Source of the DNA: Catalinimonas sp038039535
GTDB taxonomy: Bacteria; Bacteroidota; Bacteroidia; Cytophagales; Cyclobacteriaceae
Reading direction: 5' to 3'
DNA length: 64,000 nucleotides
Assembly: GCF_038039535.1 (NCBI RefSeq)
Contig: NZ_JBBPHP010000005.1
Coordinates: 1 to 64,000, forward strand
Shown: positions 45,900 through 54,196 of the stretch, in pieces
Numbering within the stretch: position 1 is the stretch's first letter
Layout of the letters: every line of letters begins with the position of its first letter
Translations under genes and position numbers: made by a program
Notes under the pieces: model-generated
Databases searched by the model: none
Told to the model about the DNA's origin: nothing
The model's input: only the letters and a program-made list of their open reading frames with translations

Positions 45900-47458
45900 T
45901 GAGAGCATCTCTACTGATTTTGGTTTTGACAGGATTGATGGCTTGCCAGGGCAGTGTAAAAGACATCACAGTAATTCGGCAAGCCAGTAATCCTCACTTC
46001 CCCCCTTTAGATAGTATTTCTGGTCTGGATGGAGAGCAGCTGTCCTATATTTACTGCCAGCAGTGCCATCAGTATCCGGAACCTCAATTCTTGAAGTCTG
46101 AGCAATGGGAAGATGGAGTCCTCCCTCGCATGGGACATCGGCTCGGAATCTGGAAATCCCGCTCAGAGGCAGTCCAGGGACTTGACATGATGGAAGAATA
46201 TCTGGTCAATCAGGCAAACATTTATCCCAAGGAACCAATGATTAGTGAAGAAGCATGGAATAAACTCAAGAACTATTATCTAAGCCACGCTTCAAAAAAT
46301 ACTACACAACTCACCTTTCCTCAAAATAGCAGTAGGCAGTTTGAAGCACACCAGCGTAGGCTGAACAATGACATACCCTTGCTCACCATGCTGGATTATG
46401 ATGAAAAATCAGGCCAGTTGCACATAGGGCTGAGAAACGATCAGTTGTGGATTGAAGATGAGGAAAGGACAATAAAAAAAATTACTACTACAGGCCCACC
46501 GATAAGCAGAATCAAACAAAACAACAAGTATGCTCATGTGCTGAGCATGGGGATTATGGATCCATCTAACCAGGCGAAAGGCATGCTCTATAGAGCTTTT
46601 GGCGATAGTTTGCAAGCTATTGCCGGCGAATTAAGAAGGCCAGTTCATTTACTCTCTCACGATATCAATGAAGATGGTGAAGATGATCTGCTGATCAGTG
46701 AGTTTGGCAATGATATCGGTCAACTCAGTGCGGTGCTACTCAAAAAAGGGAGACCGTACAAAAAGCAGGTGCTCATTCCCGAACCCGGTGCGCGTAAAAC
46801 AATTGCTTACGACTGGAACCAGGATGGTAAAGAAGACCTGTTGGTATTGATGGCGCAGGGAGACGAAAGAATTGTCTTGCTGGAAAAAGAAGAAGCCGGA
46901 CTGTATCGGGAAAAGACTTTGCTACGCTTCCCTCCTGTCTATGGCTCCAGCTACTTTGAACTGGCGGATTTTAATGGGGATGGCCTAAAGGATATTGTGT
47001 ATGTAAATGGAGACAATGCTGACTATTCCTATGCCCTTAAGCCTTATCATGGAATCAGGATATTTCTTAATCGCGAAGAAGAAACTCCCAAAGAAGCCTA
47101 CTTTTTCCCATTCTATGGTGCAACCGAAGCTGTAGCATGGGACTTTGACCAGGATGGCGATATGGACATTGCAGGCATCGCCTACTTTGGAAATTTTGAG
47201 GGCAATGCTGCATCGGGAGCTGTTTATTTAGAGAATACTACTAAAGAAAAAGGCTTGACCTTCCAGCCGATGCAAATCCCTGAAGCTTCCAGCGGGCGCT
47301 GGCTCACTATGGAGGTAGCGGACACTGACCATGATGGAGATGAAGATCTTCTGCTCGGTTCATGTGTACTCGTCCGCACTCCTGTGCCTGACACTCTCAA
47401 AACTTATTGGGAGCAAGAAGGCGCAAGTATTCTTCATTTGGAGAATAAACTGAAGTAG
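45899..47458 (+). CDS. FG-GAP-repeat lipoprotein with c-type haem motif
   Basis: The 519-residue product has a short lipoprotein signal (ILVLTGLMAC, lipid Cys C16). A haem c attachment site YCQQCH (C53, C56, H57) follows in a segment resembling a small cytochrome domain (about 45-135; LPRMGHRLGIW could supply the Met ligand). Beta-propeller repeats follow: DINEDGEDDLLISEF, DWNQDGKEDLLVL, DFNGDGLKDIVYV, DFDQDGDMDIAGI and DTDHDGDEDLLLG. The one-base overlap with the ASPIC protein implies joint production. No acidic surface-export signal follows the lipid Cys, so it may face the periplasm. An electron-transfer or haem-dependent role is inferred from the motif only. Confidence 0.82.
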   Translation: MRASLLILVLTGLMACQGSVKDITVIRQASNPHFPPLDSISGLDGEQLSYIYCQQCHQYPEPQFLKSEQWEDGVLPRMGHRLGIWKSRSEAVQGLDMMEEYLVNQANIYPKEPMISEEAWNKLKNYYLSHASKNTTQLTFPQNSSRQFEAHQRRLNNDIPLLTMLDYDEKSGQLHIGLRNDQLWIEDEERTIKKITTTGPPISRIKQNNKYAHVLSMGIMDPSNQAKGMLYRAFGDSLQAIAGELRRPVHLLSHDINEDGEDDLLISEFGNDIGQLSAVLLKKGRPYKKQVLIPEPGARKTIAYDWNQDGKEDLLVLMAQGDERIVLLEKEEAGLYREKTLLRFPPVYGSSYFELADFNGDGLKDIVYVNGDNADYSYALKPYHGIRIFLNREEETPKEAYFFPFYGATEAVAWDFDQDGDMDIAGIAYFGNFEGNAASGAVYLENTTKEKGLTFQPMQIPEASSGRWLTMEVADTDHDGDEDLLLGSCVLVRTPVPDTLKTYWEQEGASILHLENKLK

Positions 47459-47619
47459 CCCCACCATTTCCTTGATATAATCCTTAAGGTTTGGCGACAA
47501 TGTTGAGTGGTATTTATCATTCCAACCAAGTAGGTAAATAATAAGTCTATAAGTAAAACCTGCTAACTTACTGTATCTTTTTAAAACATTGGAAGCGCTG
47601 CAAACATAAAAACTGGCCT

Positions 47620-48441
47620 ATGAAAAATAAAAGTATATGGTGGATGATATTAGGTGCATACCTCATGAGTATAAATATCAGCAATGCCTGTTCTGTACTC
47701 TATTATGTGGATCAGCATACGGGCAAAATTTATGTAGCCAATCATGAAGATTATTGGTATGATGTAAAAGCCTACATACAAATAATGCCGGAGACTAAAA
47801 ATAAGTTGGCAAGACTATGGTACGGCTGGGATCAGTTTGCACAGGGAGGAATCAATGAAGCAGGTTTATTTTTTGATGGGGCAGTTACCCCCCGGCAAAA
47901 TATTCCTGAGGGCTATGGCTCTCCTGAAAGTAACCTCGGTGATGAGATTCTTGCTTCATGTAGCACCGTTGAGGAGGCTTTGACTTTGCTGGAAAAGAGA
48001 AAAATAGCCTTAGCTGATGCTCACATAATGTTTGGAGATAGTACAGGCAATGCAGTGGTAGTAGAATGGTCGGCAGGAGAAAAGAAAATTGTTAGGATTA
48101 CTGATCATCAACTTATGATGACTAACTTTCTGCTTTCAGATACCACCCAGGGTAACTACCCCTGTTACCGCTATGCAGCTATGGATAAACGAGTGCAGGA
48201 ATTGCAGCATCGGGATACAGCTGTAAGTCTGCTTCAGGTAGGAAATGTATTAGGCGGGGCAGCTCAACCTCCAGTTGAAGATGAGAGTGGCAAAGTAGGT
48301 GGAACTGTATATTCAACCTTTATCAATATTACTGATATGGAGTTTGTACTGGTCTATAAGCTGGACAATGCAAAAGTCACAAAACTCAACCTGAGACAGG
48401 AGTTTGCCACAGGCAAAAAGAAAAAGATCAGACTAAAGTAG
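47620..48441 (+). CDS. Ntn-hydrolase, choloylglycine/penicillin V acylase-like
   Basis: The 273-residue protein has a signal peptide ending SINISNA. Cleavage there would expose C24 as the N-terminal nucleophile in CSVLYY, as required for this family. Other family features are ANHEDYWYD (40-48), GGINEAGLFFDG near 86-97, MFGDSTGNAVVVEWS near 138-152 and MMTNF near 171 with the oxyanion Asn. Members hydrolyse linear amides such as bile-salt conjugates, penicillin V or N-acyl homoserine lactones; the substrate here is unknown. It is a single gene, convergent with the ThuA-like gene. Confidence 0.78.
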   Translation: MKNKSIWWMILGAYLMSINISNACSVLYYVDQHTGKIYVANHEDYWYDVKAYIQIMPETKNKLARLWYGWDQFAQGGINEAGLFFDGAVTPRQNIPEGYGSPESNLGDEILASCSTVEEALTLLEKRKIALADAHIMFGDSTGNAVVVEWSAGEKKIVRITDHQLMMTNFLLSDTTQGNYPCYRYAAMDKRVQELQHRDTAVSLLQVGNVLGGAAQPPVEDESGKVGGTVYSTFINITDMEFVLVYKLDNAKVTKLNLRQEFATGKKKKIRLK

Positions 48442-48448
48442 CTCACCT

Positions 48449-49264
48449 TCAATTCTCCCATATAATGGCATTCAAAATCATCTGAGCGATCTTGGGGTTT
48501 TCATAATCGGCAGGAGTTTCTCCAGGCATGATGTACACTATTTCTCCCTCTCCATAAGCTTTGTACCACACCGCCCTGTCCTGCATGAATAGCTCACCAT
48601 TGCGAGGATCATAGTATTTAAAACCACACAAAACAGTTTTCTCCCGTCCGTCGGTAAATTTGTGATTCATATACACTTCTGTCTTGGGAAGAGAAATGCT
48701 GGGATACATACCTTCTACCGCCGGTCCATCAGAAGATTGATAGCTGACCTCTGGCCCCCACTCAATGTTATGATTGGTGATGAAATGATTAGGATTAAGA
48801 TTAACCAAAATCAATGTAATGCCATTTTCTCCATCATGGTACCAGCCGTAGCCTTCACCGGGTTTAACCGGGTGAGAAGAAAACTCAGGATGATCTAGCT
48901 GCATCCCCAGGAAATCAAAATAGAATTCATTACGGGCTTTACCACTGCTGATAGAGTGGTGAAGGCAAATATACCGGCCTCCAGCTTCGGTATAACTGAT
49001 GATAGCTTTTTCAGTGGCCATATCCAGCCCACCATGAATAAAACCGATCACAGCCTGATAGCCAGACATATCGGTGGGTAAGTGATCCTGATCTACAATC
49101 TCTACCTCTAGCTTTCCGCTGCTACGCAAAAAAGGAGCAAGTACTTCCAATTGAGGCATTTCGTCCTGTACAATCAATACTTTTTGGGCCTGTACAAGCT
49201 GAGGGGTAAAAGACAAGAAAATGATGAAAAGTAAAGTGTAAAAAAAGTGAGTCAGATTTCTCAT
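48449..49264 (-). CDS. Secreted ThuA-like domain protein
   Basis: The 271-residue product has a signal peptide (FFYTLLFIIFLSFTPQLVQAQ) and a ThuA/trehalose-utilisation domain of the class I glutamine amidotransferase-like fold. Visible are KVLIVQDEMPQLEVL, YQAVIGFIHGG, GGRYICLHHSIS near 95-106, NHFITNHNIEW and GEGEIVYIMPG. The nucleophile Cys of true amidotransferases is not in the expected elbow; C99 lies in YICLHHS. ThuA domains often sit near sugar dehydrogenases in Bacteroidota, in keeping with the dehydrogenase 8 kb away. The biochemical role is unknown. Confidence 0.8.
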   Translation of the reverse strand: MRNLTHFFYTLLFIIFLSFTPQLVQAQKVLIVQDEMPQLEVLAPFLRSSGKLEVEIVDQDHLPTDMSGYQAVIGFIHGGLDMATEKAIISYTEAGGRYICLHHSISSGKARNEFYFDFLGMQLDHPEFSSHPVKPGEGYGWYHDGENGITLILVNLNPNHFITNHNIEWGPEVSYQSSDGPAVEGMYPSISLPKTEVYMNHKFTDGREKTVLCGFKYYDPRNGELFMQDRAVWYKAYGEGEIVYIMPGETPADYENPKIAQMILNAIIWEN

Positions 49265-49519
49265 AGTTTGTAGATTATCAGATACGACGAAAAAGATACT
49301 TTCCTTTCTTTAAAAGAAAAAAATAGTTTTGAGAACAAGTTTAACAAAAAACCTATAGCTATGCCTTATAGAATAAGGAAGAAGTTTGGCAGTAGGTTGA
49401 ATAAGCGATTAAATTTTGAGTTAACAGTAGTGAAAGCAAGTTTATTTTGATTTAAATGCTTTCTTCTCCTAAATTGATAGCTTGTCTTATTATCAGCCGA
49501 AACTTTATTGTTCAAAAAG

Positions 49520-50674
49520 ATGCCGGAAACTATTACCCCTAGCCCCGAGCTGGACCAAAGCCTGCTTAAAAATTCTGAGACTTCTTCAAAACGTTTGCTT
49601 TCACTGGACGTAATGCGAGGAATCACTATTATTGGCATGATCATCGTCAATACGCCAGGATCATGGCAACATGTATATCCGCCTCTTCAACATGCGGAGT
49701 GGCATGGGCTTACACCTACCGATCTGGTCTTCCCGTTTTTCCTATTTATGGTGGGTGTTTCTATTACTTTGGCTTTTGCCAAACGTATGGCCAAAGGCGT
49801 GAGCAAGACTCCGTTGGTAACAAAAACTGCTAAGAGAACACTCATTATTTTTGCCTTAGCCATGTTTCTGGCCCTCTTCCCGGAATTTGATTTTGCCAAC
49901 CTCAGGGTAGCAGGTGTATTGACAAGGATTGCACTGGTCTATTTTATCTGTAGCCTGATCTTTCTGCAAGTCAGAACCTGGAAAGGAATAGCCGCGCTCA
50001 GTGCTGTCCTTTTAGTGGCTTACTGGCTGATGATGGTACTGATTCCTGTACCGGGCGTAGGCCCTGCCAATCTCGAACCGGGTACTAACCTGGCTGCCTG
50101 GCTGGACAGCGTAGCCATGCCCGGGCGTCTGTACCGTGGAACGTGGGACCCAGAAGGCCTACTGAGCACTATTCCTGCCGTAGCCACCGGCCTTACCGGA
50201 ATATTAGCGGGCTTCTTGATTCAGAGTAAAAAGAGTGGTGAGCATAAAATCATCTGGATGATGGTAGTAGGCACCGGTCTTTGTGCCCTGGCCTATCTTT
50301 GGGATCAGGTATTTCCCATCAACAAAAACTTGTGGAGCAGCTCTTATGTACTGGCTTCTTCAGGCATGGCAGCTTTATTATTAGGATGTTTATATTGGCT
50401 CATCGATGTACTGAAGTATCAGCGCTGGACACCCTTTTTCGTGGCTTTTGGCATGAATGCCATTACCGCTTATGTATTACATGGTATGCTCATCAGTGCT
50501 TTCCTTGATTATGATGGAGATGGTAAAACGTTGAGGGCAGAGAGCTATGAGGCTTTGGTAAGCATAGGGTTAGGAGCAGAACTGGCTTCTTTTGTTTGGG
50601 CAATACTCTACATGCTATTATGCTTCATTCCCATTTGGATCATGTATAGAAGGAAAATTATCGTAAAAATATAG
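49520..50674 (+). CDS. HGSNAT-like membrane acyltransferase (DUF5009-type)
   Basis: The 384-residue inner-membrane protein has about 10-11 helices and resembles bacterial relatives of heparan-alpha-glucosaminide N-acetyltransferase. The family start is RLLSLDVMRGITIIGMIIVN, followed by QHAEWHGLTPTDLVFPFFLF with the conserved His pair (about 55-75) and a GT.DPEGLLSTIPAVATGLTG loop near 215. These proteins are thought to move acetyl groups across the membrane to sugars. The frame is open to a TTG at 49508; ATG 49520 is preferred. The gene ends before a large hairpin. Confidence 0.82.
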   Translation: MPETITPSPELDQSLLKNSETSSKRLLSLDVMRGITIIGMIIVNTPGSWQHVYPPLQHAEWHGLTPTDLVFPFFLFMVGVSITLAFAKRMAKGVSKTPLVTKTAKRTLIIFALAMFLALFPEFDFANLRVAGVLTRIALVYFICSLIFLQVRTWKGIAALSAVLLVAYWLMMVLIPVPGVGPANLEPGTNLAAWLDSVAMPGRLYRGTWDPEGLLSTIPAVATGLTGILAGFLIQSKKSGEHKIIWMMVVGTGLCALAYLWDQVFPINKNLWSSSYVLASSGMAALLLGCLYWLIDVLKYQRWTPFFVAFGMNAITAYVLHGMLISAFLDYDGDGKTLRAESYEALVSIGLGAELASFVWAILYMLLCFIPIWIMYRRKIIVKI

Positions 50675-50729
50675 TCCCTTGTTCCAACGCTAAAGCATAG
50701 AAAAAGGGAGATAATTTCTATTTCTACAG

Positions 50730-50782
50730 AAAAAGGAGGGCTAACACTCACTAAAATTTTGGTGAAGTAGCACTCCTTTTTT
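50730..50782 (+). terminator. Long hairpin terminator
   Basis: AAAAAGGAG (50730-50738) pairs with CTCCTTTTT (50773-50781). Inner pairings are GCTA/TAGC and CAC-TAAAA/TTTTG-GTG, so nearly the whole 53 bases fold back. The 3' arm is itself the T-tract. The hairpin separates the acyltransferase from the protease gene and overlaps the candidate promoter of the latter. Confidence 0.7.
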
Positions 50783-50791
50783 CTATCTTTA
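50758..50791 (+). promoter_or_regulatory. Candidate promoter of the tricorn-type protease gene
   Basis: TTTG (50758-50761), 22 bases, then TATCTTTA (50784-50791), one mismatch from TAnnTTTG. The predicted leader is about 35 bases. Confidence 0.35.
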
Positions 50792-50833
50792 TAAGTCGCC
50801 TTACCTACACACAACCCAAGTTTTGAGAAAGCC

Positions 50834-53800
50834 ATGAAGAACCTAATCAATTCACTGTGCCTGATTTTGCTCTTGCTGCCAGTCTACAGCTATGCGCAGC
50901 AAGGAGATGTCTACTTTGCCGCGCATCCTACCATCTCACCGGACGGGCAAAGTATTGTGTTCAGTTATGAGGGCGATCTGTGGCGCCTGGACGAGGGGCA
51001 AAAACTGGCGATGCGTCTGACCGGTATGGAAGGTGAAGAAACGCATCCTTATATCTCTCCCGATGGTCAGTGGATTGCTTTTACTGGCTCCCAGTATGGT
51101 AGTGAGGATATCTTCCTGATTCCTATTGATGGAGGGGAAATACAACAGCTTACATTCCATGAAGCATCGGATGAAGTGGACTCCTGGTCCTGGGATTCGC
51201 AGTATATCTATTTTACTTCTGACCGGGAGAATAGCTTTTCGGCTTTCAAGGTGAATGTGCAGGGAGGAACACCACAGCGCTTGTTTGGCAATTATTTTAA
51301 TACCGTGCATGATGTAGTGGAGCATCCCACTTCAGGAGAGTTGTTCTTTAACGAAACCTGGGAAAGCGCCCGTTTTGCCAGTCGTAAAGGCTATAAAGGC
51401 GCCTACAGTCCGGACATTAAATCCTATAATACCAGCACAGGAGAGTTTAAAAAATATACTGACTATGAAGGCAAAGAGATGTGGACCACCATTTCCCAGG
51501 ATGGTAAAGTTTTCTTTGTCTCTACCGAAGCCAATGGAGAGTACAATCTCTATCAGTTGCAGGAAGACGGCAGCCAGCAGCCACTTACCGATTATACTTC
51601 TTCGGTCATGCATCCCCAGGTATCAGCCAAGGGCGAGAAGATCGTTTTTGTCAAAGATTATCAGCTGCATGTGTACCATGTAAATAATGGCTCTACCGAA
51701 AAGCTGAGCTTTAGCGTACCCCGCAACCTGACGCTCAACAAAGCCCAGGATTTCAATGTGGAAGATAAAATTTCCTATTTTGATGTCTCTTCCGACAACA
51801 AGAAACTGGCTTTCGTCTCCCGTGGCGAACTCTTCGTATCGGATGTGAAGGGTAAATACGTGAAGCAACTGGAAACCAATCCCATGGGCAGAGTGAGCGA
51901 AGTCAGCTGGCTCAAAGATGACAAGACCCTGATCTTCAGTCAGACGGTCAACGGTTATCAAAACTGGTTTACCATCGCTGCCGATGGCAGTGGCACGGAA
52001 AAACAACTGACCAGCGAAAGCCAGAACAACCGGCAGATGTCGCTCAACAGCGATAAAACCAAAGCGGTATATCTGAGTGGCAGAAATGAAGTCAAACTCA
52101 TGGACCTGGAGAATTTCAGCAGTCAGACGCTGGCCGAAGATGAGATTTGGGGCTTTTACAGTTCTACGCCTTACTTCTCACCCGATGATCAGTATGTGGT
52201 TTATACCGCTTACCGGGATTTTGAGCAGGACATCTTTGTGCATGATCTGAATTCAAGCAAAAGCACCAACATCACCAGTACGGGAGTATCGGAGGTCCAA
52301 CCTTTCTGGTCGCCGGATGGTAAATCGCTTTTCCTCTCTACCGACCGTACCAATCCCGGCTATCCTTTTGGTACCAAAGACGCTCATATCTATCGTATGC
52401 ATTTTGACCGCTACGAGAGACCTTACCGCTCCGATAAGTTTGATGAACTTTTTGAAGAAGAAGAGAAGGAGGAAGATGAGGAGGAAGGCAAGGACAAAAA
52501 GAAAAACAAAAAAGAGAAGGATGAAGCTGATGAAGATGATGAAAAAGAGAAGGTGAATGTAGAAATCAATTTTGAGGATTTGATGAAACGACTGGATCAG
52601 GTGAGCACCAGTGTGGGAGAGCAGTCAGATCCTTACGTCATTCAGAAAGATGAAAAGTTGATCGTCTTTTATATTTCTAATCATGATAAAGGCAAGAATA
52701 GCCTCTGGAAAACGACAATAGAGCCTTTTGAAGATGATAAAACCGAAAAAATAGAAGGGCTGGAAAATGTGTATGGTTTTGGTATTGCCAAAGCAGAGGA
52801 CAATTACTACCTCTGGGCGGATGATAAAATCCATACGCTTGACCCGGAGGCAGGCAAGGTAGAGGCTATTGATATTTCCTACCAGTTTAGCCGCAACCTT
52901 GAGGATGAGTTTGAGCAAATGTATTATGAGCTTTGGGCCAATCTGGAAGAAAATTTCTACAATGAAGATTTTCATGGCATCGACTGGCAGGCCATGCGGG
53001 ATAAGTATGCTGCTTTTCTTCCCTACATCAATTCCCGCTCCGACCTGCGCCACCTGACAGATAATCTGCTGGGAGAATTGAACTCCTCTCACCTGGGTTT
53101 TTACTCCAGTGGTGAGGAAGAAAAGGCGTACTATGATTTCAATACTTTGGCGACAGGCATACAGTTTTCTGAAGATAATCCTTATGAGGTAAAGCATATC
53201 GTCAAAAACAGCCCTGCCGATGTCAAAGGAAAAGACGTACAGCCGGGCGATAGGCTGACCCATGTGAATGGAGAAGCCATTGATACCACCAAAAATCGGG
53301 AATATTATTTTACCAAGCCCAGCGGTAAGGATGAAGTACTGCTGACTTTTGAGAGGGCAGGTAAAGCCCGTGAAGTCAAGTTGCATCCTACTTCCTACTA
53401 TGCCATCCGTACCCACCTCTATGACGAGTGGATAGAAGAAAATCAGCAGTACGTCAATGAAAAGGCTGATGAGCGTATTGCTTACGTGCATATGAAAAAT
53501 ATGGGTATGGGTTCTTACGAAGCTTTTGCCGAAGAGATGGTCGCTGAAGCCGATGACAGGGAAGCTCTGATTCTGGACCTCCGCTACAATACCGGAGGTA
53601 ATGTACATGATATGGTGCTCAACTTTCTGAGCCGTAAGCCTTATCTGCAGTGGAAGTACCGCGGTGGAACGGCTACTTCTCAGCCTAACTTTGCTCCCGC
53701 TGCCAAGCCTATCGTTTTGCTGATCAACGAACAGAGTCTGAGTGATGCGGAAATGACCGCTGCCGGTTTCAAAGCCTTAGGTTTGGGAACCATCATAGGT

Positions 53801-54037
53801 ACGGAAACTTACCGCTGGATCATTTTTACTTCCGGTAAAGGTCTGGTGGATGGCTCCTTTTACCGCCTGCCTTCCTGGGGTTGTTATACCTTGGATGGCA
53901 AAAACCTGGAAAAAGAAGGAGTAAAGCCGGATATCCATGTGGCCCAGACTTTCAAAGATCGCCTGGATGACAATCAGCCGCAACTGGATCGGGCCATTGA
54001 AGAAATTATGAGCCAGTTGAATGTGCAGGGTAAATGA
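50834..54037 (+). CDS. Tricorn-type S41 peptidase
   Basis: The 1067-residue product has a signal peptide ending SYAQ, so unlike archaeal tricorn it is exported. The N-terminal half is WD40-like PD40 propellers (HPTISPDGQSIVFSYEGDLW and further copies up to about 530). A Lys/Glu/Asp-only insertion follows (about 536-575). Then come the tricorn C1 helical domain, a PDZ domain (about 775-850; NSPADVKGKDVQPGDRL) and the S41 core. The catalytic set appears intact: S752-H753 in NSSHLG, S970-D971 in LSDAEM and a Glu in LEKEG (E1026 or E1028). It probably degrades peptides in the periplasm. Confidence 0.9.
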   Translation: MKNLINSLCLILLLLPVYSYAQQGDVYFAAHPTISPDGQSIVFSYEGDLWRLDEGQKLAMRLTGMEGEETHPYISPDGQWIAFTGSQYGSEDIFLIPIDGGEIQQLTFHEASDEVDSWSWDSQYIYFTSDRENSFSAFKVNVQGGTPQRLFGNYFNTVHDVVEHPTSGELFFNETWESARFASRKGYKGAYSPDIKSYNTSTGEFKKYTDYEGKEMWTTISQDGKVFFVSTEANGEYNLYQLQEDGSQQPLTDYTSSVMHPQVSAKGEKIVFVKDYQLHVYHVNNGSTEKLSFSVPRNLTLNKAQDFNVEDKISYFDVSSDNKKLAFVSRGELFVSDVKGKYVKQLETNPMGRVSEVSWLKDDKTLIFSQTVNGYQNWFTIAADGSGTEKQLTSESQNNRQMSLNSDKTKAVYLSGRNEVKLMDLENFSSQTLAEDEIWGFYSSTPYFSPDDQYVVYTAYRDFEQDIFVHDLNSSKSTNITSTGVSEVQPFWSPDGKSLFLSTDRTNPGYPFGTKDAHIYRMHFDRYERPYRSDKFDELFEEEEKEEDEEEGKDKKKNKKEKDEADEDDEKEKVNVEINFEDLMKRLDQVSTSVGEQSDPYVIQKDEKLIVFYISNHDKGKNSLWKTTIEPFEDDKTEKIEGLENVYGFGIAKAEDNYYLWADDKIHTLDPEAGKVEAIDISYQFSRNLEDEFEQMYYELWANLEENFYNEDFHGIDWQAMRDKYAAFLPYINSRSDLRHLTDNLLGELNSSHLGFYSSGEEEKAYYDFNTLATGIQFSEDNPYEVKHIVKNSPADVKGKDVQPGDRLTHVNGEAIDTTKNREYYFTKPSGKDEVLLTFERAGKAREVKLHPTSYYAIRTHLYDEWIEENQQYVNEKADERIAYVHMKNMGMGSYEAFAEEMVAEADDREALILDLRYNTGGNVHDMVLNFLSRKPYLQWKYRGGTATSQPNFAPAAKPIVLLINEQSLSDAEMTAAGFKALGLGTIIGTETYRWIIFTSGKGLVDGSFYRLPSWGCYTLDGKNLEKEGVKPDIHVAQTFKDRLDDNQPQLDRAIEEIMSQLNVQGK

Positions 54038-54196
54038 TGTACAGCCACTTGCTTCTGGCGAGTGACCCATATCCAAAGTGACCACCGGCCACCCCTGCTA
54101 CTTTTTTCCAGATTTACCTGACAAAAATCATTGAGTGGCTAAGCTAAAATATTGTATTTTCGTGACTCGTACCGATCCGAAGATTCTGAAATAACC

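Noticed and set aside
52625..53608. 327-codon minus-strand ORF inside the tricorn-type gene
   Set aside because: It lies wholly antisense to a gene with intact catalytic motifs, and its product is low in recognisable structure.
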